From assembly GCF_963576675.1 (NCBI RefSeq), contig NC_088911.1, positions 61,341,756 to 61,405,755 of the forward strand: a DNA stretch of 64,000 bases. Direction: 5' to 3'. Made by a program: the position numbers and the translations under genes. This DNA comes from Euphorbia lathyris. Taxonomy: Eukaryota; Streptophyta; Magnoliopsida; Malpighiales; Euphorbiaceae. Shown one piece after another: positions 56,701-64,000 of the stretch; positions within the stretch are counted from its first letter, which is position 1, and the number at the start of each line of letters is the position of its first letter. The notes beneath the pieces were generated by a model. That model did not search any database. It worked only from the letters and a program-made list of their open reading frames with translations, and was not told the DNA's origin.

Positions 56701-57125
56701 GTAAAATAATTATTTTTGGTAAATTATTAATAAAAAATAATTTTAATTCTATCTACCAAACCATTTACGTAAATTGACACTACTTTACGGAAAATCTATA
56801 AAACCTTTACAAATTTCCGTTTCTATAATTTTACGTAAATTAATTATTTTTTGTTAAATTATTAATCAAAAATAATTTTAATTCTATCCACCAAACCACT
56901 TTACGAAAATTGACACTAGTTTACGAAAATCTATAAAACCTTTACAAATTTCTGTAACATTAGTACAATTTTACGTAAATCAATTATTTTTCCGTAAAAT
57001 ATTAATAAAAATAATTTTAATTCTATCCACTAAACTATTTTAAGTAATTGCAATACTTGACGTAAAATCCATAAAATCTTTACAAATTTCCATAACATTT
57101 GAACAGTTTTACGTAAATTATTTTT
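53775..57125. repeat. ~142-bp satellite array, about 23-24 units
   Basis: The unit begins around TTCTATCCACCAAACCACTT and includes ACACTACTTTACGGAAAATC, CAAATTTCCGTAACATTT and a TTAATTATTTTTTGTTAAAT region. Spacing measured from several starts is 142-143 bp. Units vary by point changes and short gaps. A six-unit block is repeated: distinctive variants at 55052/55905, 55173/56023 and 55339/56189 are all offset by about 850 bp. AT content is very high. Confidence 0.9.
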
Positions 57126-57324
57126 TCAGGAGTTTTTTTTTACGCTTTAGTTAATGTATCAGTAGATTAGTTAGATGTAGCAACCGATATTTTGAAATCT
57201 TTTATTTCTGATGTAATATTATGTTGAATGTTTTTTAGGGTTTAGGAGTTATTTGTTCTAAATAAGCAACTTGATGAGTTATTTATTCCACTTGAGCAAT
57301 TTGATGAGTTATTTGTTTAAAATA
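57126..57324. other. MULE internal DNA between satellite and MITE
   Basis: About 200 bp with a short repeated motif (TTGATGAGTTATTTGTT or similar, three copies at about 57250-57318). No ORF. Confidence 0.5.
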
Positions 57325-57842
57325 GGATTAAGGTGCAAAAATACCCATAACGTTTTGGGCCAAGATCAATTTTACCCCTAACGTCTAAAATGGTGCAATT
57401 TTACCCTTAACGTTGGAAGCCAGGAGCAATTTTACCCCTAACGTTGATAAATTGGTTCAATTTGAGAAATAATTGATCAAACTGTCTTCTCGGTCATGAA
57501 TTTTGTCATTTACATTTCACATGTGCATCAATTTATCAGTAACAGATCGCAGGCATGTGTTGGGATGTGAAAAAAAAAATAAAAAAATATACTGTCTTTT
57601 TGTACGAACTAGACAAAAAAAAATCAAAAAAATCACCGAATTTATAAATATTAATCTCCAATTCTATTATTAAATTATAAAAAATATGAAATCTCTTTTT
57701 TAAAAACGAATTATTACACAATTGGTGCAGAATAAGAAACAAAAATATATGTGTTTTATAATAGTCTGAAACTAATCCAATTTATTAACGTTAGGGGTAA
57801 AATTGCTCCTAAAAAGTTAGGGATATTTTTGCACCTTATCCC
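57325..57842. mobile_element. MITE with 9-bp target duplication, nested in the MULE (518 bp)
   Basis: Inverted ends are GGATTAAGGTGCAAAAATAC on the left and the complement of GTATTTTTGCACCTTATCCC-like sequence on the right (about 18 of 20 matching). They are flanked by TTTAAAATA at 57316-57324 and 57843-57851. The left part repeats the motif CAATTTTACCCCTAACGT about three times. It has no coding capacity; the duplication length suggests a Mutator-mobilised family. Confidence 0.8.
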
Positions 57843-57851
57843 TTTAAAATA

Positions 57852-59311
57852 AGCAAGGTGGGGGATAAATTATCACAAATCTAAATTCGGGGTCAGTTAC
57901 AGTATTGGAATAACTTGAGGGGGCTGTTAAGATATTAAGCTTTTTTTTTTTTTTAATGTGTCACATTGAATTTACTCCTCTCCAGCACTCTAACACAGAC
58001 GCGCAACTCAGTCTCGGAAAGGGAAGGAGCTGCTGACTGCCGCCGCCGTTCGTTTTGTGCTACCGTCGCGGCTGTTCGTCGCCGTTGTTTCGCTTTTAGT
58101 AACCAGAGCATCTGATATCTGCAATTTAAACAGCATATCAAATTCATATATACTAGGCATGCAGTGATTTATCATTAAGGTGTGTAGGACTGGACCTAAA
58201 CCTAACCATCATATAACGTAACTATGTATTTCAGCAGCAATGGGGATTTAACATGACATAATTGTTGCTACCATTAGTCGGAAAATAAATTGCATCACGG
58301 TTGCTATAAGTATAGTGAAATGCTGAAAGTGGTAGCACTTTGCCACCACGAGAAAAGATCATAAAAGTCCAAGCAGACTGAATAAGTGACTTGAGAAGTA
58401 AAGATGTTTGTGGAACTAAAAAATGTTCAAAAGACTATCTTATAAAGAGTTGAATTCGACTTTCACAAAACAGAGTTTTAATGTGTGCTATCAGATCAAC
58501 ACTAAAATTCAGGGGATCGGGATCACACTGCAAGAAATTGATAAACAACAATGTCTCTGCCGAAGTGTCGAAAAAATATATGCATCAACATGCTGCTGCC
58601 GTCCAATACATCAATAAATATAAGGATTAACAATCTTTTCCAAAAAGGACACTAGCTTGAAAGGAATGATTAACTGGTTGCTACTTTAGATAAAGTGATG
58701 TCAGCAAGATGGTTACGGAAAATCAATCTTATAAAGGTAATATGTTTTCTTTTTAGATGAAAATCCATCATCTCCAAAGGTGAATGACCAAATTTACGTG
58801 GTCATGAGGATCTATGTGAACACTACTGAGATTTTGGATTATAAGTCTCCCAAAGCAGAAGAATTTCCCCATGGACTCAGCCATATATGTAATGTTTAAG
58901 CATGCTAAAGCAGATATAATCAACTCGATTCACATATTGTGAAAATTAAGGTTCGGAGATGGAAGAATAGAGGATTTGAGAGTTCATTTCTATAATCGCA
59001 TACTGTTTACAACTCGGCTAGCTCTACCTTTTATTTTCAATAACACTAGGAAATCAAGTACTATGTATGGATCCGAGTATCCAGTACGTTAAGCTTGAAA
59101 ATTTTGGATACGGTATGGGGATATGGGAATTTATACATATATATATTCAAAAAAAAAACCCAACAATTTTTCATCAACTGCAGTAAAAATTAAAATTTCA
59201 AGTCTTACAAACAACCAACAAAACCATTTGTTTCAGTTTCCGTTTCCGTGCTACATAGGCAGCAACTGATAACCAACTAATAGAAAAACTTGGAAAGGAT
59301 TTGAAACTTAC
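57852..59311. other. MULE internal DNA of unknown origin
   Basis: About 1.46 kb. A GC-richer patch at 57990-58100 (CCGCCGCCGTTCG and neighbours) resembles a gene 5' region and may be captured DNA, but I recognise no exon. On the minus strand TTTTTACTGCAG (about 59182-59193) could be a splice acceptor for the exon following 59312. Confidence 0.4.
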
Positions 59312-59428
59312 GAACGTTGAGAGTTGGTCATCAAGCCAATCCACAAATTTCAAGACATCTTCAATGCCAGTATAGGCCAAAGCTACCACCATTTTGATAA
59401 GTCCTTTGATGAAATCACCTTTTGTTAT
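59312..59428 (-). pseudogene. Captured exon of a CHUP1/IPGA1-like protein gene
   Basis: On the minus strand a 117-bp exon is bounded by a TTTGCAG acceptor and a GTAAGT donor and is open throughout (39 codons). The peptide includes GIEDVLKFVDWLDDQLS, which matches the '(I/V)EDVxxFVxWLDxELS' signature of CHUP1-like coiled-coil proteins (chloroplast positioning and related microtubule/actin-associated proteins). The usual following VDERAVLKHF segment is not found in frame. It is an isolated fragment inside the MULE, best explained as capture. Identification rests on recognising one short motif. Confidence 0.55.
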
Positions 59429-59861
59429 CTGCAAAGTTGAGAAGCAATTGATGACATTGAAAACAAGCTATGATATGGTAAAAACTTGAAAAATCTCACG
59501 GACCATGATGGTTACAGCTAATAGATGTGCTGAACAATTTTGAATTCCTCCAACTATACTATTGTAAGCACTAGTCACGGTTGATTTATAATGACTATAT
59601 ACAACTCTCTCTTTGAATTTTTGTTTGTTCTGCTTCGTGATCAGGTATTGCTTCATGACTTGGTGTTAGGCATTTTCCATGATGAGGTATTGCTTCTTTC
59701 CTACTTCTAAGTAATTATTACGCCACCATTCCTCCAAAATTTCGTAGTTTATTTTGGTCCCTGTTTTTATTCAAGTTGGGTTCAATTAGGTGTTTAATTC
59801 CTACCGTTATGAATTAAAACTCTATTTCTAATTCCTATCTTTTGTCTAACCCAAACTCTGT

Positions 59862-60290
59862 TTGCTAAAAGTCCAACCAGTAAAGATTTGTTGTGCACAT
59901 TTGAGCTGAATAGCTGATTAGGCTAGATGATATAATGTGTTAAGCTGACTCAACATGGGCGATTATCTACTCTTGACATCAATATGTTCACGTACAAAAT
60001 AAATGTACAGTGTCTTATGAATTCTAATATTTTTATCTTTACATATGATATGAGTGTTCTTCTGATTATTGTTCTTGTGTCAGTTACTGAAGCATCAAAT
60101 GGATTACAAGCGTGGAAGATACTAGCAGATATGAATAATCAGATTGACCTTGTCCTATCAGAGGTGGTTATGCCTGGCTTATCTGGGATTGGTCTTTTGT
60201 ACAAGATTATGAGCCCCAAAACACGAAATAATGTTCCTGTCATCAGTAAGCGCTCAGTCTCATTTTTTCATTGATTGTTCTGGTATAGAG
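59862..60290 (+). repeat. Duplicated block, copy 1 (contains PRR-like exon)
   Basis: About 430 bp nearly identical to 60692-61122 (offset about 832 bp). It runs from CTAAAAGTCCAACCAGTAAA to TCATTGATTGTTCTGGTAT, with scattered single-base differences. Confidence 0.85.
60084..60245 (+). pseudogene. Captured PRR7-like receiver-domain exon, copy 1
   Basis: A 162-bp exon lies between a TTGTGTCAG acceptor and a GTAAGC donor. The peptide includes EASNGLQAWKILADM, QIDLVLSEVVMP and LSGIGLLYKIM, ending NNVPVI. This is the central part of the pseudo-receiver domain of PRR-family clock proteins (closest in my memory to PRR7/PRR37/PRR3). The phospho-acceptor Asp is Glu, as normal for PRRs. The last base, A, would complete ATG (Met) across the splice, as in PRR genes. 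No neighbouring PRR exons are present, so it is a captured fragment. Confidence 0.8.
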
Positions 60291-60691
60291 TCATCCCATC
60301 AAATGCCTTTTCTTATAGATAGAGTCATCCACATTATTTGAAGCTCCTATTGAACCTACTGAACCTTCAATTTCAATTTCAATCTAAATGAAGCCCTATA
60401 GAACCTATTAAGTATGTTCTCCTAACAAATTAAAGCCTAATTGTACATTCACTGCTTGAGTTAGATAATAACTGCTTTTATTGTCAAATTTATTTGATGC
60501 TGCTACTGGTTATTATCGGATATTGGACCTTTAACTATGAGCTTAAGCTTTTAGTTGAAACGGTTCCATGACATGGTATCAGAGCATCTTTGATCAAGTG
60601 GTCAAGGGTTCGATTCCTAGGATGCTGGGTTTGAAATCTAGCACTTGTTCCCTCCCTCGTACTATAAGGGGAACATACTACCCAAGAACCA
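60291..60691. other. MULE DNA between the two PRR-like copies
   Basis: About 400 bp. Its first part (60291-60450) resembles 61613-61750 (a GATAGAGTCATCCACATTA motif and what follows), so the duplication was once longer and has lost an internal segment in copy 1. At 60574-60620 there is a tRNA-like stretch (TGGTATCAGAGC, then GGTTCGATTCC, a B-box match), possibly a SINE or tRNA-derived relic. Confidence 0.45.
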
Positions 60692-61122
60692 ATTTGCTAA
60701 AAGTACAACCAGTAAAGATTTACTGTGCACATTTGAGCTGAATAGCTGATTAGGCTAGATGATATGATGTGTTAAGCTGACTCAACATGGGCGATTATCT
60801 ACTCTTAACATCAATATGTTCACGTACAAAATAAATGTACAATGTCTTATGAATTCTAATATTTTTATCTTTACATATGATATGAGTGTTCTTCTGATTA
60901 TTGTTCTTGTGTCAGTTACTGAAGCAGCAAATGGATTACAAGCGTGGAAGATACTAGCAGATATGAATAATCAGATTGACCTTGTCCTATCAGAGGTGGT
61001 TATGCCTGGCTTATCTGGCATTGGTCTTTTGTACAAGATTATGAGCCACAAAACACGCAATAATGTTCCTGTCATCGGTAAGCGCCCAGTCTCATTTTTT
61101 CATTGATTGTTCTGGTATTGAG
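60692..61122 (+). repeat. Duplicated block, copy 2 (contains PRR-like exon)
   Basis: Second copy of the 59862-60290 block, in the same orientation. Confidence 0.85.
60916..61077 (+). pseudogene. Captured PRR7-like receiver-domain exon, copy 2
   Basis: Same 162-bp exon as at 60084 with a few changes: it has EAANGLQAWK and KIMSHKTRNN, both closer to the PRR consensus than copy 1. Acceptor TGTGTCAG and donor GTAAGC are kept, but the last exon base is G rather than A. Copy 2 therefore probably represents the older sequence in the coding part. Confidence 0.8.
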
Positions 61123-61395
61123 GCATGATTATTTAGTTAAGACATCTATTTGAATTGATCGGAGTTTACAAATCCATATGATATGTCTGGGAAGCTTTAA
61201 AGCCATACATCTTAGCTTAGCTCACATTTAGCCTTAGGAAAAGAGAAAGGATGGCCCAGGAATTGGTTTGGTTTTCTCACAGGAAGAGACGATATGGCTG
61301 GCAGGTTAGCAGGTATGTCTAAAAACCAAGCTTGAGGTACTGAATCTTTCACTCCAAGCAGCCTATAGATAGAGTCATCCCATTCACTTAAAAGG

Positions 61396-61653
61396 ATGCT
61401 TGTTGAAGCTAAGCAAAAGGTTGCTCTTCTTCTATATGAAGAACTTCCTAAATCTTTAGGCGTTGAGTTCGAAAAGAAAATAATTGAATTAGAAGAAGCC
61501 CGAAAGTTGGAAGAGGCCTTTTCTAAAGCGGACTGTCAAGCCGAAAAAACACAGAATTTCAGGCAAACTGCTGTTTTAGAGCAACTGGAAAAGCAAATGA
61601 AAGCACTCGATCAAATGCCTTTTCCTATAGATAGAGTCATCCACATTATTTGA
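61396..61653 (+). pseudogene. Possible captured coding fragment, charged helical peptide
   Basis: An 85-codon open frame whose residues 1-75 are strongly charged and helix-like (ELEEARKLEEAFSKADCQAE), with low codon noise compared with the surroundings. I do not recognise the family. The last residues come from the GATAGAGTCATCC repeat, so the coding part probably ends near 61620. It could be another captured host exon; no clear splice sites confirm this. Confidence 0.35.
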
Positions 61654-61861
61654 AGCCCCTATTTGAAGCCCCCTACTTAACCTACTAAATCTGTTCTCCT
61701 AACAAATTAAAGCCTAAGTCTACATTCAAATTCAATGTAAATGAATCCTATAAGATTAAAATCAATTGCTCAGATTTCTCACTTGGTTTTGGAGTACAGG
61801 ATGATCGAACGCTGAAATTACAGAAGAGGATGCTATCGAATGTGCTCTTGTCGCAATTGAA

Positions 61862-62194
61862 TCAATAGTCAAGATACCCACGATTATTACTGCCACAGAA
61901 GGAGCTCTTACTGTTTTTCACCTTGTTTGCTGCTCTAGATGCTATCGAATCCGAGCTCTTTTTTTCCTTCAAGGTGCTCAAACTTGAGAATGATAGAAAT
62001 TGGCTAAGGAGTCTGAATGTAAAGGATGGAGAGGTTGAGGTGTGAAGTCGAAGACGAAGGTGTAGGGGATAAGAAGAAAGAAAAGCTCTTATTCCGTTTA
62101 GTTCAGAAGAAGAAGTATGGTATTTCTTCGACTTCGCCCCTATCAGAGAGAGGAGAAAGGAAAATTTGGAAGAGACCGGAAGAGAAGGTAGCAA
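61862..62194 (-). other. Open frame near the right MULE end, Ser/Leu/Arg-rich
   Basis: An open frame of 110 codons starts at TTG rather than ATG, 64 bp inside the right inverted repeat. Its Ser/Arg/Leu-rich, acid-poor N-terminal part would resemble an organelle-targeting sequence. There is no ATG near its start, so translation is doubtful. It may be the 5' exon of a captured gene. Confidence 0.25.
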
Positions 62195-62257
62195 GTTGAT
62201 CAGTAAAAACTTTAAAAAATAACAAGTGACTTGTCTTTATATCATTGGTTTAAAAAT

Positions 62258-62307
62258 AACAAAGTAAATTTACTTTGTTTTTAAAGGAAGTGAGGATAGC
62301 GGGCACC
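62258..62307 (-). repeat. MULE right terminal inverted repeat
   Basis: 50 bp, exact inverted match to 53600-53649. Confidence 0.95.
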
Positions 62308-62420
62308 TTAAATGATGTTCTTGGATTAATTTAGAAACAGTATTAAATTTCATGAACAAAAAAAGTAGATGAAAATCCTAGTTTGATTTAGCCAGGCAGG
62401 CTTGAATTAAATAAATTAAA

Positions 62421-62795
62421 GGCCTAATACACAAATAATCCGAACTTTCAATTGTAACAATTTACCCCTTAAACATGTCCGATTGTAAAACATAACCCCT
62501 CAAACTTGTCCAATTGTGAAATATAACCCCAAATTGCTGATATGGACTACAATTGAAGAAACACGTGAAATACAAAAGCTGCAACGGTCGTGGAGTGTGA
62601 TAATCAGATCTTTGGTGTGATACGAATCTGGGGAAACGTTTTTACGGTTACTTTAAGTCCGGGGTAAAAAAATTCTCAATTTGGGATTATGTTTTATAAT
62701 TGGATAAGTTTAATGGGTAAGTTGTTACAATTAAAAGTTGGAGGAGACAGTTGCAACATTTGAACAAGTTCTGAGGATTATTTATGTATTAGGCC
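62421..62795. mobile_element. MITE with 9-bp target duplication (375 bp)
   Basis: Ends GGCCTAATACACAAATAATC and the complement of the same sequence (one mismatch in 20), flanked by TAAATTAAA at 62412-62420 and 62796-62804. No ORF. The inner left part contains two near-copies of a TAACCCCTCAAACTTGTCC-like motif. Confidence 0.85.
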
Positions 62796-62929
62796 TAAAT
62801 TAAATGGTAGGACAAGTAATGAAGTGGGAAAAACCCTTTTAAGACTTCACATCAGACCCTTCACACCGCAACTCCGAATTCCGCATTACACGATCCTCCC
62901 TTAGGCGATTATAGGCAGGCACATTTAAC

Positions 62930-63771
62930 TAGGGATGCACGTGGTCGGTTAACCAGTCCATTAAGGTTAATTCGGCCGATTAACCATTTTCTTGGTTTTT
63001 TAAATACACTAACCGTACACTAGTCCACTAAATTCGGTTAACCACTAATCGGTTAACCAATTATTCGGTCGGTTAATCTTTTTATTTCGGTTTCTAACCA
63101 TTAGTAACTAAACATAAAAAATAATAAAAGAATTCAAATTAAAATTTACTGCCAAATAAAATTAAACGATGCATTTTAAACTTTATGGCATTAACTACCA
63201 ACCAAATCAAAGTTTAATAAACTAACTCATAAACATTAAATGAAAATATCAAATCACATAATATGGTAAGGTTTTATTCTATCCCAAGTAGAGACACATG
63301 TAGAACTTTCTATCCCAAAAACTAAAACTATAAAAGATATTAATGATCATGAAACCTAAAATTTTCTGCCTCATATAAATTAAAATTTCTATAAATTCCA
63401 TTTCGACATATGATAGTTGATGGATTGTATGTCAGTTTTTTTTTTTTTCCGAAACTTAGTAACTTAGTAAGTGTAAATAAAATAGCATAATAATAAATTA
63501 ATAATGGATGGATGGTATAATATAATCGTTGGAATAGAGTGGATTAATATTATTAATATAATTGATTTTTTATATATTTTTAATATTTTATTGATATTCG
63601 GTCGGTTTCGGTTAACCACAGATTTTGAAATTTAAAAACCGTAACCGTAACCATTAACCACTATTTTTAAAATTAAAAACCGTACACTAGTCCATCGGTT
63701 TCGGTTAACCTTATTTTCGGTTTGGTTTCAGTTTGGTTTTTCGGTTTTTCGGATTTTTGTGTGCACCCCTA
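62930..63771. mobile_element. hAT-type MITE (842 bp)
   Basis: Ends TAGGGATGCAC and the complement of GTGCACCCCTA, flanked by the 8-bp duplication CATTTAAC at 62922-62929 and 63772-63779, the hAT size. Sub-terminal regions are full of CGGTTAACC and GGTCGGTTAA motifs in both orientations, as in other hAT MITEs whose transposase binds repeated short motifs. No coding capacity. Confidence 0.85.
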
Positions 63772-63779
63772 CATTTAAC

Positions 63780-64000
63780 ACTAAACTTCCCGCACTGCCG
63801 CAGCATTCCCATGCATAAGGAACATCACGTAAACTCAAGTGAATTTTCTGTATAAATGCAGAATCCTGCTCAGTGAATAAACCGCGAACCAACTCCATGT
63901 CCCAACAGGACCTATTTGGTTCATGATATCATATTTCATATGAATTAGAATTTTACATTTGAAAATAATTATATTATATATTTGATATGGATATGAAAAA
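63780..64000. other. Right-edge flank
   Basis: About 220 bp after the hAT MITE. No ORF, RNA gene or element end recognised. Confidence 0.4.

Larger units (their letters stand above)
53600..62307. mobile_element. Pack-MULE-like Mutator-type element (8.7 kb)
   Basis: The ends are perfect 50-bp inverted repeats (53600-53649 and 62258-62307) starting GGTGCCCGCTATCCTCACTT. They are flanked by the 10-bp duplication TTAAATGATG at 53590-53599 and 62308-62317, a size typical of Mutator-like elements. I find no transposase. Inside are a ~3.35-kb satellite array, a nested MITE, and fragments of at least two host genes with splice sites retained, the pattern of a gene-capturing non-autonomous MULE. Identical inverted repeats suggest recent movement. 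Confidence 0.85.

Noticed and set aside
57953..58147. Minus-strand Arg-rich ORF in the MULE
   Set aside because: Short, no family match, and likely part of a GC-rich captured 5' region rather than a protein.
58423..58617. Cys-rich plus-strand ORF in the MULE
   Set aside because: Cysteine spacing does not match a known finger and no splice context; treated as chance.
60574..60620. Functional tRNA gene
   Set aside because: Only the B-box-like motif is convincing; acceptor-stem pairing is not apparent.

Overview
This window looks like a transposon nest from the nuclear genome of a flowering plant, most likely a eudicot. The evidence is the set of plant-specific families: Athila-like and Tat-like Ty3/gypsy elements (the Tat element has the dual RNase H arrangement), SIRE-like and other Ty1/copia elements, plant L1-type LINEs with a terminal RNase H domain, Mutator-type elements with 9-10 bp target duplications, and a hAT-type MITE. 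Captured plant exons (PRR clock-protein receiver, CHUP1-like) support this. I see no intact ordinary host gene, and I cannot name the species.

Layout, left to right. (1) 1-1630: the 5' end of a minus-strand SIRE-like copia element (gag N-terminus, PBS, LTR), inserted into the env-like ORF of (2) a minus-strand Athila-like gypsy element (1631-7611) whose 1650-codon gag-pol frame is still open. (3) 7612-about 15470: a decayed minus-strand L1 LINE ('LINE-1') split by a 2045-bp copia solo LTR (11571-13615, TSD ACACG). (4) 15888-18874: a solo LTR of a large Tat family (TSD ACACT). (5) 19256-53541: a plus-strand L1 LINE ('LINE-2') whose two ends lie 34 kb apart but share a 15-16 bp target duplication. 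It has been split by a 20.7-kb Tat element (20142-40873, TSD CGCCC), itself carrying an Athila-type solo LTR (36055-37688, TSD GCGGG), and by an 8.3-kb copia element (43056-51360). (6) 53600-62307: an 8.7-kb Mutator-like, Pack-MULE-type element with perfect 50-bp terminal inverted repeats and a 10-bp TSD. It contains a ~142-bp satellite array, a nested 518-bp MITE, a CHUP1-like exon and two copies of a PRR7-like exon. (7) 62421-62795 and 62930-63771: two further MITEs with 9-bp and 8-bp TSDs.

The most interesting object is the 20.7-kb Tat element. Gag, protease, RT, two RNase H domains and integrase are on the minus strand. Between pol and the 3' LTR, on the opposite strand, is a TATA-box-led six-exon gene (24127-27037) for a plant mobile domain (PMD, aminotransferase-like) protein with a C-terminal coiled coil. 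All five introns are phase 0 and only one in-frame stop is visible. The gag region is also unusual: four successive gag-core-like domains precede the protease. Unrelated retrotransposons in the window (Tat LTR, Athila solo LTR, Athila internal region, copia leader) each carry GC-rich palindrome arrays in otherwise AT-rich DNA.

Relative order of events from nesting: LINE-2 came first, then Tat and copia into it, then the Athila-type solo LTR into the Tat leader. LINE-1 preceded its copia solo LTR, and the Athila element preceded the SIRE-like insertion. All boundaries and reading frames were read by eye; similarity assignments come from recognising family motifs, not from database searches.
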